Assembly: GCF_001905795.1 (NCBI RefSeq)
Contig: NZ_LIXJ01000044.1
Span: 1 to 43,799, forward strand
Reading direction: 5' to 3'
DNA from: Streptomyces sp. CB01580
GTDB lineage: Bacteria > Actinomycetota > Actinomycetes > Streptomycetales > Streptomycetaceae
Length of the DNA: 43,799 bases
The notes under the pieces: generated by a model
What the model saw: the letters and a program-made list of their open reading frames with translations, nothing else
Told to the model about the DNA's origin: nothing
The model's database searches: none
Shown here: positions 1-43,799 of the stretch, piece after piece
Position numbering within the stretch: position 1 is the first letter of the stretch
Layout: every line of letters begins with the position of its first letter
Position numbers and translations under genes: made by a program

Positions 1-3000
1 CCTCCAAGTCGTCTCCCGCGCCCGTCGAGCCGGAATCACCCTGACTTCGCGGGACGTCTTCCAACGGCAGAACGTCGCCGACCTCGCCGCGGGCTGTTCC
101 ATGGCTGCTGTCGTCGATCCGTCCGACGCGGCGGCCGACGAGGGTCGGCCGGCGGTCTCCGGGCCGGTCGGGGCGACCCCGATCCGTGAGTGGTTCTTCG
201 CACACCACCCGTCGGCCCCGCACCACTTCGCCATGTCGATGGCGTTCGAGTCGGCGGGCGAGGTCGACGTGCCCGCGCTGCGGACCGCCGTGGCGGCGCT
301 CGTCGCGCAGCACGACGGACTGCGTTCCACGTTCCACCGTGCCCCCGGCGCAGACGCGTGGACCGCGGTCATCGCTCCCGTCGCCGACGTCGTCGTGGAC
401 ACCGTCCTCACCGTCCACACCGGCGACACCGACACCTGGCGTGCCCAGGTCGCCGCTGCCCAGGCGGGGATGGACCTCTCCTCGGGGCCGCTGTTCCGCG
501 TCGTCGTGGGCGACCGGGGCCCGGACCGCCCCGCGCTCCTCGGGATCGTGGCCCACCACCTCCTCGTCGACGGCGTCTCCTGGCGCATCCTCCTGGAGGA
601 TCTGGAGGCGGCGTACGCCCAGGCCCGCGCCGGGGACGCGGTGCGCCTCGACGCACGGACCTCGTCCGTGCGGGAGTGGGCCGACCGGCTCGCCCGGCAC
701 ACCGCGGACGGCGGGTTCGACGACCAGGTCGCCCACTGGCACGAGGCCGCCGCCCCGGATGCCGTCGCTCTTCCCGTCGACTTCCCCGACGGACGCAACA
801 CGATGGCCGTCCAGTCCACCGTGGAGGTGACCCTCGACCCGGAGACGACGGCGGCGCTGCTCCACCAGGTGCCGTCCGTCTACCGGACCAGGGTCGACGA
901 CGTCCTGTTGACCTGTCTGGCGCGTGTGCTGCGTGGGTGGACGGGTCGGGAGCGGACGGCGGTGGACTACGAGGGTCACGGGCGGGAGGACCTGTTCGAG
1001 GACATCGATCTGACCCGTACGGTCGGCTGGTTCACGACCATCCACCCCTTCGCGCCCTCCCTGCCCGAGGCAGGGGAAAACGATGACTTCGGGGCCGCGG
1101 TCAAGGCCGTCAAGGAACAACTGCGGGCCGTCCCCGACCGGGGCATCGGCTACGGCGCGCTGCGCCACCTCGCCCCCGCCACCCCCTTCACCGACCACCC
1201 CGCACCCCGCATCAGCTTCAACTTCCACGGCCGGTTCGACGCCACGGCCGGGCCCGGCGGAGACCTGTCTGCCGACGGTCTCCTCGGGCGGATGCTCCCG
1301 CCCGTCGGAGGGGACCACCACCCCGACGAGCGGCGCGCCCACGAACTGGACGTGATCGGTGTCGTCATGGACGAACGGCTGACGTTCACCTGGACGTACT
1401 CGACCGAGCGGCACCGCGCGACCACCGTGGAACGCCTGGCACGCGACCTCGCCACGCAGATCAGCGGCTTCGTGCGGCACTGCGCCCGGCCCGAGGCAGG
1501 CGGGCGCTCGCCCTCCGACTTCCCGCTCGCCCGGCTGGACCAGGCAGCCGTGGACGCCGTCGTCGGGGCCGGGCGGCAGGCGCAGGACGTGGAGGACGTC
1601 TATCCCCTCACCCCGTTGCAGAGCGGCATGCTGGTCCACACGCTCGCCGACCCGGCCGTCTACCTCGACCAGGTGTCGTTCGTGCTGGAGGGCGCCGGAG
1701 ACCCGCAGGCCCTGGCCGAGGCGTGGCAGCGGGTCGTGGACGCCACCCCCGCGCTGCGCACCCACCTTGTGTGGGAGGACGTGCCGCGGCCGCTCCAGGT
1801 CGTGCGCCGACGGGCCGCGCTCACCGTTCGCCACGAGCCGGCCGGTGTCGACCCCGTCGCCGTCGCGGCGGCCGAGCTGGCCACCGGCATCGACCTCACC
1901 AGCGGGCCGCTGATGCGGATCGCGCTCGTGCCGGAACGACCCGGCGCCGTCCGCGTCGTGTGGACGTTCCACCACGTCGTCCTCGACGGCTGGAGCACCT
2001 CCCGGATATTCGCGGATGTCTTCGCGCAGTACACGGCGCTGACGTGCGGCGAACGCGCCCCGGTCGCGTCCGGGCCGCCGTTCGCCGACTACGTCGCCTG
2101 GCTGGAGCGCCAGGACCCGCGAGCCGCCGAGGAGCACTGGCGGCGGGTCCTCGACGGGTTCCGCGCGCCGACACCGCTGCCGGTCGACCGGACACCGGCC
2201 CCCGGACACCGTGCACACGCCGCCGAGCGGGTACGGGCCGAACTCGCCCCCGCCGACGCGGCCGCCGTGTCGCGGATGGCGCGGGAGCACGGACTCACCC
2301 TCAACACGGTCGTCCAGGGCGCCTGGGCGCTGCTGCTCGCCCGCTACGCCGGAGAGACCGACGTGTGCTTCGGCGCGACCGTCTCCGGACGCCACGCCGA
2401 CCTGCCGGGCATCGAATCGACCGTCGGCAACTTCCTCAACACCCTGCCGGTGCGCACCGATACCGGTGGGTCCGACAGCGTCGTCGACTGGCTGCGCGGA
2501 CTCCAGGCCGAGCAGGTGGAGGCCCACCGCTTCGAGCACCTCTCGCTGAGTGGGATCCGCGAATGCGCCACCGAACTCCCGCAGGGCAACGAGCTGTTCG
2601 AGAGCATCGTCGTCTTCGAGAACTACCCGGGCAACGAGGAGGCCGCCGCCGCGCACGGGCTGCGCGTCACCGACGTCACCGCCGTCGACACCACCAGCTA
2701 TCCGCTGGACCTGACCGCGTACGCCGACGCGGACCGGCTCGCCCTGCACCTCTCCTACGACCCCGCCCTGTTCGGCCGTGACCGGGTCACCCGCCTGTCC
2801 GCCCAACTCCGCGCGCTGCTGCGGGCCATGGCCGAGGACCCGACCGTACGCCCGGCCGAACTGTCCATGCTGCCCGACGAGGAGCGCGCCCGGCTCGTCG
2901 AGCCCGGCGGCTGGAGCGGTGGGACCATTTCGTACGAGGACGGGACCTGCCTGCACGAACTGATCGCCGCGCAGGCCCGCCGAACCCCGGACGCCGACGC

Positions 3001-4768
3001 CGTGGTGTGCGGCGACGACGTCCTGTCGTACGCCGAGCTCGACGCCCGCGCCAACCGGCTCGCGCATGAACTCGTCGCCCGCGGCGCCGGGCCGGGGGCC
3101 GTCGTCGCGATCTGCCTGGAGCGCGGCACCGAGATGGTCGTCGCCCTCCTCGCCGTCCTGAAGGCCGGCGGCGCCTATGTACCACTCGACCCGGCCCACC
3201 CCGCCGAACGGCTCGCGTACGTGCTGAACGACAGCGACGCCCGGATGGTCCTCACCCGGGCCTCGCCGGCCCCGGCGCTTCCGACGGCCGGCGCGCCCGT
3301 CCTGGCGCTGGACGCCGAACCGCTGCGCCGCGCCGTGGCCCGCCACCCCGACACCGCCCCCCTCACACGGGTGCGGCCCCGGGACCTGGCGTACGTCATC
3401 TACACGTCCGGTTCCACCGGGCGGCCCAAGGGCGTCCAGATCGAGCACCGCAGCGTCAGCCACGGGGCCGCGTCGTGGAACGCCGCCTACGGGTTCACCG
3501 ACGGGCGGCCGGTGCGTCAGCTCAACGTCGCCAGCATGTCGTTCGACGTGTTCGTCTCCGACCTCGTGCACGCCCTGTGCCACGGCGGCGCGCTCGTCCT
3601 CGCCCCCGCCGACGCCGTCACCGACCCGGGCCGCCTGCTCGACCTCGTGCGCTCCGCGGGCGTCACCCACCTCGACACGGTGCCGGCCCTCGCCACCGCG
3701 CTCGCCGACGAGGCCGCCCGGCGCGGCGAGGAACTGCCGCCGCTGCGGGTCCTCGCGGTCGGCGCGGACCTGTGGCGCACCGACGACTGCCGCCGCCTCC
3801 TGGACCGCGCCGACACGGCGACGACGACCGTCCTCAACACGTACGGGGTGACCGAGGCGACCGTCGAGTCGTGCCTGTACCCGGTGCACGCCGACACCCT
3901 GCCCGATACCCCGAGCGTCCCCATCGGCCGCCCCAACCCGGGCATCCGCATGTACGTCCTCGACGAGACGCTTCGGCCCGCGCCCGTCGGCGTCACCGGC
4001 GAGCTGTACCTCGGCGGGCCGAGCGTCGGTCGCGGCTACCTGGGCCGGCCCACGCTGACCGCCGAGCGGTTCGTCGCCGACCCGTACGGGGGCCGGCCGG
4101 GCGACCGGCTCTACCGCACCGGCGACCGGGCCCGGCATCTGCCCGGCGGCGACATCGAGTTCGCCGGGCGCGCCGACGAGCAGACGAAGATCCGCGGCTT
4201 CCGCATCGAACCCGGCGAGATCGAGGCGGCCCTGCGCAAGCACCCGGCCGTCTCCCGCGCCGTCGTCGTGGCCCGCCAGGACCACGGTGCCGCGCCCCAG
4301 CTCGTCGCGTACACCGTCCTCCACGACGGCCACGCCTTCGTCCCGGCCGAACTGCGCGCCCACCTCAAGGCCCTGGTGCCGGCGTACATGGTTCCCGCCG
4401 CGTTCGTCGCCCTCGACGCGCTGCCGCTCAACGCCAACGGCAAGGTCGACCGTCGCGCCCTTCCGGCTCCCGACCCGGACGCGGTACAGACCGGGACGGA
4501 GTACGTCGCCCCCCGCACCCCCGGCGAGGAGACCGTCGCCGCCATCTGGCAGGAGGTACTGGGCCTCGAACGGGTCGGCGCCGAGGACGACTTCTTCGCC
4601 CTGGGCGGCAACTCGATCCTCACCCTCCAGGTCACCGCCCGGATCCGGACCCGGTTCGGTGTGTCCCTCACCGTCCGGGCCGTCCACGACGCCCCGACCG
4701 TGGCCGCACTCGCGGACGCGGTGGAGGAACGCATCCTCCAGGAGCTCGAAGAGTCGATGCGGGGCTGA
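1..4768 (+). CDS. surA: Surugamide synthetase SurA, C-terminal 1588 residues (5' partial)
   Basis: NRPS subunit that adds residues to the surugamide A-E chain. The reading frame is open from base 2, so the ATG at 101 is internal and the gene starts outside the window. Visible order, numbered from base 2: second half of a carrier (PCP) domain (residues 1-32, the form found before E domains), E domain (about 57-497; HHLLVDGVSW, EGHGRE), D-donor C domain (about 530-963; opens PLTPLQSGM, active site HHVVLDG), A domain (about 980-1493; YTSGSTGRPKG), PCP (about 1500-1580, phosphopantetheine Ser codon 4613-4615). A short acidic helix-like tail ends ELEESMRG. There is no thioesterase, so the chain must pass to another subunit. 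The A code DVSDAGTVEK has Asp and Glu in the pocket and suits Lys. Family assignment is certain; the gene name is inferred from the whole locus. Confidence 0.86.
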   Translation, partial: LQVVSRARRAGITLTSRDVFQRQNVADLAAGCSMAAVVDPSDAAADEGRPAVSGPVGATPIREWFFAHHPSAPHHFAMSMAFESAGEVDVPALRTAVAALVAQHDGLRSTFHRAPGADAWTAVIAPVADVVVDTVLTVHTGDTDTWRAQVAAAQAGMDLSSGPLFRVVVGDRGPDRPALLGIVAHHLLVDGVSWRILLEDLEAAYAQARAGDAVRLDARTSSVREWADRLARHTADGGFDDQVAHWHEAAAPDAVALPVDFPDGRNTMAVQSTVEVTLDPETTAALLHQVPSVYRTRVDDVLLTCLARVLRGWTGRERTAVDYEGHGREDLFEDIDLTRTVGWFTTIHPFAPSLPEAGENDDFGAAVKAVKEQLRAVPDRGIGYGALRHLAPATPFTDHPAPRISFNFHGRFDATAGPGGDLSADGLLGRMLPPVGGDHHPDERRAHELDVIGVVMDERLTFTWTYSTERHRATTVERLARDLATQISGFVRHCARPEAGGRSPSDFPLARLDQAAVDAVVGAGRQAQDVEDVYPLTPLQSGMLVHTLADPAVYLDQVSFVLEGAGDPQALAEAWQRVVDATPALRTHLVWEDVPRPLQVVRRRAALTVRHEPAGVDPVAVAAAELATGIDLTSGPLMRIALVPERPGAVRVVWTFHHVVLDGWSTSRIFADVFAQYTALTCGERAPVASGPPFADYVAWLERQDPRAAEEHWRRVLDGFRAPTPLPVDRTPAPGHRAHAAERVRAELAPADAAAVSRMAREHGLTLNTVVQGAWALLLARYAGETDVCFGATVSGRHADLPGIESTVGNFLNTLPVRTDTGGSDSVVDWLRGLQAEQVEAHRFEHLSLSGIRECATELPQGNELFESIVVFENYPGNEEAAAAHGLRVTDVTAVDTTSYPLDLTAYADADRLALHLSYDPALFGRDRVTRLSAQLRALLRAMAEDPTVRPAELSMLPDEERARLVEPGGWSGGTISYEDGTCLHELIAAQARRTPDADAVVCGDDVLSYAELDARANRLAHELVARGAGPGAVVAICLERGTEMVVALLAVLKAGGAYVPLDPAHPAERLAYVLNDSDARMVLTRASPAPALPTAGAPVLALDAEPLRRAVARHPDTAPLTRVRPRDLAYVIYTSGSTGRPKGVQIEHRSVSHGAASWNAAYGFTDGRPVRQLNVASMSFDVFVSDLVHALCHGGALVLAPADAVTDPGRLLDLVRSAGVTHLDTVPALATALADEAARRGEELPPLRVLAVGADLWRTDDCRRLLDRADTATTTVLNTYGVTEATVESCLYPVHADTLPDTPSVPIGRPNPGIRMYVLDETLRPAPVGVTGELYLGGPSVGRGYLGRPTLTAERFVADPYGGRPGDRLYRTGDRARHLPGGDIEFAGRADEQTKIRGFRIEPGEIEAALRKHPAVSRAVVVARQDHGAAPQLVAYTVLHDGHAFVPAELRAHLKALVPAYMVPAAFVALDALPLNANGKVDRRALPAPDPDAVQTGTEYVAPRTPGEETVAAIWQEVLGLERVGAEDDFFALGGNSILTLQVTARIRTRFGVSLTVRAVHDAPTVAALADAVEERILQELEESMRG
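2..1490 (+). other. End of penultimate visible SurA module: PCP C-terminal half plus E domain
   Basis: The first 32 residues are the end of a carrier domain with the pattern SRARRAGITLTSRDVF, shared by the other PCPs in this window that precede E domains. The E domain follows from about 170 to 1490, with N-terminal PIREWFF, active-site HHLLVDGVSW near 553-582, EGHGRE near 970-987 and FNFHGRFD near 1219. It converts the carrier-bound residue from L to D before the next condensation. Its A domain lies outside the window, so the residue cannot be read here; from memory of surugamide A it is probably D-Ile. Confidence 0.85.
878..1222 (+). repeat. E-domain core block shared by surA and surB, surA copy
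   Basis: 345 bp matching 10580-10924 at constant offset 9702, about 97% identical by eye. It encodes the EGHGRE-containing centre of E; the flanks are clearly more diverged. Confidence 0.83.
1590..4765 (+). other. SurA terminal module C(D-donor)-A(Lys)-PCP
   Basis: The C domain is of the type that accepts a D-configured donor (PLTPLQSGM opening), matching the E domain before it. A-domain pocket residues read by alignment to the GrsA Phe domain: FDVFVS gives D235 V236 S239; D278 from the segment before TVPAL; A299 and G301 from LAVGAD; T322 V330 E331 from NTYGVTEATVE; K517 assumed. The code DVSDAGTVEK, with two acidic residues, suggests a cationic side chain, and Lys is the only basic residue of surugamide A. 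PCP core LGGNSI. The exact code-to-Lys match is from context, not from a reference table. Confidence 0.72.
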
Positions 4769-4828
4769 GCCGCGCCCGCCACCGACCCGCACGCACGCGT
4801 ATTCACCAGCACGACCCGAGGGGGTTTC
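4769..4828 (+). other. surA-surB intergenic gap (60 bp)
   Basis: Short C-rich spacer between the surA stop (TGA, 4766-4768) and the surB ATG. No hairpin or promoter-like element seen. The spacing suggests co-transcription of surA and surB. Confidence 0.7.
4818..4824 (+). promoter_or_regulatory. Ribosome binding site of surB
   Basis: GAGGGGG lies 4 bases before ATG 4829. It is closer than usual but is the only purine-rich run in the gap, and it supports a SurB start directly ahead of the A domain, with no room for an N-terminal condensation domain. Confidence 0.65.
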
Positions 4829-17650
<12,822 letters not shown>

Positions 17651-17709
17651 TCCGGGCGCGGCACCGCACGACAAGGGCGTCGTCGCGCGCAGGCAAGGCG
17701 CGACGACGG

Positions 17710-17732
17710 ACGACACACGACACGTACGACAC
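17710..17732 (+). repeat. Tandem heptamer ACGACAC x3
   Basis: ACGACAC occurs at 17710-17716, 17717-17723 and 17726-17732: two copies abut and the third follows after GT. The array leads straight into the left arm of the hairpin. Phased short direct repeats upstream of a gene can be binding sites for a regulator, but no such protein is known for this sequence. Confidence 0.55.
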
Positions 17733-17786
17733 GTGTGCGCGACCGACTGGGCGAGCGAGAAGCGAATCCGGTCGGTCGCGCACACG
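17732..17786 (+). terminator. Strong stem-loop between surB and surC
   Basis: Arms 17732-17750 and 17768-17786 pair over 19 bp with a single G.U wobble, around a 17-base loop. There is only a weak T run afterwards (TTT at 17791-17793), so it may be an L-shaped actinobacterial terminator, an attenuator, or a processing or stability element separating surB and surC messages. The surC start is about 70 bases downstream. Confidence 0.65.
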
Positions 17787-17846
17787 CGCCTTTCCCTGCC
17801 CCGCGGCCGGGATTCCGAACGACATTCGTTGATGCTTGATGTGAGT

Positions 17847-17853
17847 GAGGGAG
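17847..17853 (+). promoter_or_regulatory. Ribosome binding site deciding the surC start
   Basis: GAGGGAG sits 6 bases before ATG 17860. The longer reading frame could start at GTG 17845, but that codon would overlap this site, and the protein from ATG 17860 lines up with the SurD N-terminus. Confidence 0.75.
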
Positions 17854-17859
17854 CTTTCC

Positions 17860-41175
<23,316 letters not shown>

Positions 41176-41226
41176 CGTCCCGGGACCCCGCACCGCCTCG
41201 GCTCGCTCCGGTCGGGCCGCCCCGGC

Positions 41227-41273
41227 CGGAGGTCGCCGCCCCGCCCTGTCCCCCGGCGCGGCGCCGACCTCCG
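41227..41273 (+). terminator. Possible weak stem-loop after surC
   Basis: Arms 41227-41235 and 41265-41273 pair over 9 bp (core GGAGGTCG with CGACCTCC) around a GC-rich loop that can pair further. There is no T tract directly after it. It could be a terminator, a pause site or chance in GC-rich DNA. Confidence 0.35.
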
Positions 41274-41331
41274 TCCGGCCCCCCACCCCCATCCCCTCAG
41301 CCCTTCCGCCCCGCCCTTTTCTTGGTGTCAC

Positions 41332-41337
41332 AAGGAG
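41332..41337 (+). promoter_or_regulatory. Ribosome binding site of surD
   Basis: AAGGAG, 7 bases before ATG 41345; the best-formed Shine-Dalgarno site in the window. Confidence 0.8.
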
Positions 41338-41344
41338 ACGCGAG

Positions 41345-43799
41345 ATGAGCACGCAACCGTCCCGGGAGAACCGGATCAGCGCCCTGCCCGCCCACATGCA
41401 GGAGTTGCTCAGGGCACGCATGGCCGGTGCCGTGGTGGCGGTCGACCCCGACGCGATATCTCCCGTCGAGCGCGGGGAGGGGGCGGAGCTTCCAGCATCG
41501 TTCGCGCAGCAACGCCTATGGTTCCTGGAGGAGTTCAGGCCCGGCGGCACGGAGTACAACTCCGGTCTCGCCCTGCGTGTACGAGGCGACCTCGATGTCG
41601 GCGCGCTTCAGCGGGCCGTGGACACGCTCGTCGCCCGCCACGAGTCGCTGCGCACCACCTTCGATTCCGTCGACGGCCGGGTCGTCCAGGTGGTGCATTC
41701 CACGCTCGCCATACCGATCGAGTACATCGAAGACGCCGGACAGGACGTAAGGATCGGGCAGACCGGGGAATCCGGACCGGGTGGGCAGCCCGATGCCGCG
41801 GGAGCCGTTGTCGACGATCTCCTGCGCGAGCGCCTGCTGACCCCGTTCGACCTGCGCGAAGGCCCGCTCGTACGCGTCAGCCTCGTACGAATCGGCGCCG
41901 ACGAACACGCCCTGCTTCTCGCGATGCACCACATCGTCACCGACGGCCGGTCGCTGGACATCCTCACCGACGAACTCGGCCGGTGCTACGCGGCCGTCGT
42001 GCGTGGTGAGACACCCGGACTGCCCTCTCTGCCGATCCAGTACGCCGACTTCGCCGTCTGGCAGCGGGACAGGGGCGACGGTTCGGATGCGCAGGAGGAG
42101 AAGGGGCTCGCGTACTGGCGTCAGCGGCTGGCCGGTCTCGAACCCCTGGAGCTGCCCACCGACCGGCCCCGCCCCGCCGTGCGAAGCTCGGCCGGCGCGG
42201 TTCACACGTTCCGCGTCGCGCCGGAGCTGGCAGGGCGCCTCGCCGCCACGGGGCGGGAACGGGGCGCGAGCCTCTTTGTGACACTGACGGCGGTGACGCA
42301 ACTGCTCCTGTCACGCTACAGCGGCCAGGGCGACATCGCGCTCGGCACCGCCACCTCGGGCCGGGACCGCACCGAGCTGGAGAATCTCGTCGGGTTCTTC
42401 GTCAACACCCTCGTGCTGCGTTCGCGGATCGATCCGACCGCCACATTCGGCGACTTCCTCACGGACGTGAAGAACACGGTGCTGGAGGCGTTCGACCATC
42501 AGCACGTGCCCTTCGACCGAGTGGTCGAGGCCGTGGCTCCCGAGCGGGACCCCAGCCGCATGCCCCTGGTCCAGGCCGTGGTGGTGTTGCAGAGCGCCAC
42601 CGAGTCGGCTCCCGACCTTCCCGGTCTGAGCCTGGAGCCGATGGGGGTGACCAGGGACGCGCTGCCCTTCGACTTCATGCTCGAATTCGAGGAAAAGGGC
42701 GAGGAGTTGATCGGAGCAATCGAATACAGCACGGATTTGTTCGATGCGGTGACGGTGGAGCGGATGGCGGGGCATTGGGTGGGTCTCGCGGAGGGGTTGG
42801 TGGCTGCTTCGGGTGTGGCGTTGGCGGAGGTGCCGATGCTGGGTGCGGGGGAGCGGGACCGGGTTCTGGTGGCCGGTCGGGGTGCGGTGGTGGAGTTCGA
42901 CGGTCGTGTGTCGGTGGTCGAGGCGTTTGCCCGTCGGGTTGCTGCGGCGCCGGGTGCGGTGGCGGTGCGGTGTGGTGATGTCGTGCTGACGTATGCGGAG
43001 TTGGATGCGGCTTCGGATCGGTTGGCGCGGGTGCTGGTGGAGGGGGGTGTGTCGTCCGAGTCCAGGGTCGGGTTGCTGTTGGAGCGGTCGGTCGATGTGG
43101 TCGTGGCGATGCTGGCCGTGCTGAAGGCGGGTGGTGTGTATGTGCCGTTGCATGCTTCGTATCCGGAGGAGCGGGTGCGGCAGGTGCTGGTGCAGGCTGG
43201 TGCCGGGCTGGTGCTTACGGACCGGGGCGTGGGTGAGGTCGGGGGTGTGCCGGCTCTGGCGGTGGGTGCGGTGCCGACGGGTGTGGGTGACCTGCCTGCG
43301 GTGATTCGGTCGGGGTCTTTGGCGTATGTGATGTTCACGTCGGGGTCGACGGGTGTGCCGAAGGGTGTGGCGGTCACGCATGGGGACATTGTTGCGTTGG
43401 CGGCGGACGGTCGTTGGGGTTCGGGTGCGCATGGGGCGGTGTTGTTCCATTCGCCGCATTCGTTCGATGCGGCGACGTATGAGGTGTGGGTGCCGTTGCT
43501 GAACGGTGGGACCGTGGTCGTGGCGGAGGTGGAGTTGGGTGCGGCGGTGGTGCGTGAGGCGGTTGCGGCTGGGGTGGGGTCGGTGTTCTTGACGAAGGCG
43601 CTGTTCGATGTTCTGGCGGGGGAGGATTCGGGGTGTTTCGCGGGTTTGCGTGAGGTGTGGACCGGCGGTGAGGGGGCGTCGGGTGTGGCGATGGCGCGGA
43701 TGCTGGAGCACTGTCCGGACACGGAGCTGGTCCATGTCTATGGTCCGACGGAGTCGACCACGTTCGCGGTGTGCGGGCCGGTCGTGGCCGGGGATACGG
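41345..43799 (+). CDS. surD: Surugamide synthetase SurD, N-terminal 818 residues (3' partial)
   Basis: Open to the right edge. NRPS subunit expected to take the Lys-ended chain from SurA and finish surugamides A-E. N-terminal docking region (1-45, containing RISALPAHMQELLRARMAG, clearly related to SurC), C domain (about 46-496; SFAQQRLWF, HHIVTDGRS), and an A domain from about 516, cut after its A5 motif. The C domain is the L-donor type, so its donor should end on an L-residue. SurC ends on a D-residue and is therefore an unlikely partner, despite being the direct neighbour; SurA (L-Lys) fits. The A code DAYFWGVTF suggests Ile or a similar branched residue. The start is fixed by the ribosome site and the alignment with SurC. 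Confidence 0.86.
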   Translation, partial: MSTQPSRENRISALPAHMQELLRARMAGAVVAVDPDAISPVERGEGAELPASFAQQRLWFLEEFRPGGTEYNSGLALRVRGDLDVGALQRAVDTLVARHESLRTTFDSVDGRVVQVVHSTLAIPIEYIEDAGQDVRIGQTGESGPGGQPDAAGAVVDDLLRERLLTPFDLREGPLVRVSLVRIGADEHALLLAMHHIVTDGRSLDILTDELGRCYAAVVRGETPGLPSLPIQYADFAVWQRDRGDGSDAQEEKGLAYWRQRLAGLEPLELPTDRPRPAVRSSAGAVHTFRVAPELAGRLAATGRERGASLFVTLTAVTQLLLSRYSGQGDIALGTATSGRDRTELENLVGFFVNTLVLRSRIDPTATFGDFLTDVKNTVLEAFDHQHVPFDRVVEAVAPERDPSRMPLVQAVVVLQSATESAPDLPGLSLEPMGVTRDALPFDFMLEFEEKGEELIGAIEYSTDLFDAVTVERMAGHWVGLAEGLVAASGVALAEVPMLGAGERDRVLVAGRGAVVEFDGRVSVVEAFARRVAAAPGAVAVRCGDVVLTYAELDAASDRLARVLVEGGVSSESRVGLLLERSVDVVVAMLAVLKAGGVYVPLHASYPEERVRQVLVQAGAGLVLTDRGVGEVGGVPALAVGAVPTGVGDLPAVIRSGSLAYVMFTSGSTGVPKGVAVTHGDIVALAADGRWGSGAHGAVLFHSPHSFDAATYEVWVPLLNGGTVVVAEVELGAAVVREAVAAGVGSVFLTKALFDVLAGEDSGCFAGLREVWTGGEGASGVAMARMLEHCPDTELVHVYGPTESTTFAVCGPVVAGDT
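41480..43799 (+). other. SurD module 1: C(L-donor)-A(Ile), incomplete
   Basis: The C domain carries an extra Gly-rich loop of about 20 residues before PFDLREGP, at the same place as the loop in the first SurC C domain. A pocket: FDAATY gives D A Y; F278 from VFLTKAL; W299 G301 from VWTGGE; V322 T330 F331 from HVYGPTESTTF; code DAYFWGVTF(K). Compared with the Val code DAYWWGGTFK only positions 278 and 322 change, which suits the larger Ile. Flanking DNA is close to the Val A domains of surB and surC. Confidence 0.75.

Larger units (their letters stand above)
17651..17859 (+). other. surB-surC intergenic gap (209 bp)
   Basis: The longest non-coding stretch in the window. It holds three copies of a heptamer, a 19-bp stem-loop and the surC ribosome site. 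No small ORF with its own ribosome site is evident. No clear -10/-35 pair could be assigned, so a separate surC promoter is possible but unproven. Confidence 0.7.
41176..41344 (+). other. surC-surD intergenic gap (169 bp)
   Basis: C-rich spacer with a modest stem-loop in its middle, a TTTT run near 41317 and the surD ribosome site at its end. No small gene seen. Confidence 0.7.

Noticed and set aside
101..4768. ATG 101 as the start of the first gene
   Set aside because: The same frame is open back to base 2 and encodes the end of a carrier domain, so 101 is an internal Met and the gene is 5' truncated by the window.
17845..17859. GTG 17845 as the surC start
   Set aside because: It overlaps the purine-rich ribosome site of ATG 17860, and the five extra residues have no counterpart in SurD.

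Overview
The window is about 43.8 kb of very GC-rich DNA with Streptomyces-type codon use. Apart from short gaps it is coding, all on the + strand, and it consists of four giant modular non-ribosomal peptide synthetase (NRPS) genes. The first runs in from the left edge and the last runs off the right edge. No tRNA, rRNA, CRISPR array, insertion sequence, regulator, transporter or thioesterase is visible. The order, module count, adenylation (A) domain pocket codes and placement of epimerisation (E) domains match the surugamide locus (surA-surB-surC-surD) known from Streptomyces of the S. albidoflavus / JAMM992 type. That identification rests on reading the codes and on memory of the pathway, not on a database search.

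Layout. 1-4768: 3' part of surA (end of a carrier domain, E, then condensation-adenylation-carrier, C-A-PCP, read as Lys). 4829-17650: surB, four modules A-PCP / C-A-PCP-E / C-A-PCP / C-A-PCP, read as Trp, D-Leu, Val, Thr. 17860-41175: surC, six modules ending in E, read as a beta-amino acid (3-amino-2-methylpropionate, AMPA), D-Leu, Val, D-Ala, Val, D-Ala. 41345-43799: 5' part of surD, C plus most of an A domain read as Ile. Gaps are 60, 209 and 169 bp. Each start has a purine-rich ribosome site, and the surB-surC gap holds a strong hairpin and a tandem heptamer.

How the genes work together. Gene order is not assembly order. SurB has no condensation domain at its start, so it begins a chain; it ends on L-Thr and hands over to SurC, giving the linear decapeptide surugamide F (Trp, D-Leu, Val, Thr, AMPA, D-Leu, Val, D-Ala, Val, D-Ala). 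SurA ends on L-Lys and must skip over surB and surC to reach SurD, whose first C domain is of the L-donor type and whose A domain reads as Ile; this line makes the cyclic octapeptides surugamides A-E. SurC ends in an E domain without a thioesterase, which fits release by the stand-alone penicillin-binding-protein-type cyclase SurE, encoded outside this window. Terminal docking sequences must keep the two interleaved lines apart.

The DNA records how the lines evolved. SurC carries a tandem duplication of about 7.6 kb that matches the repeated Val-(D-Ala) in the peptide. Near-identical blocks are shared between different modules and different genes. The SurD Ile A domain looks like a Val-type A domain whose pocket-forming segment of about 230 bp has been replaced.
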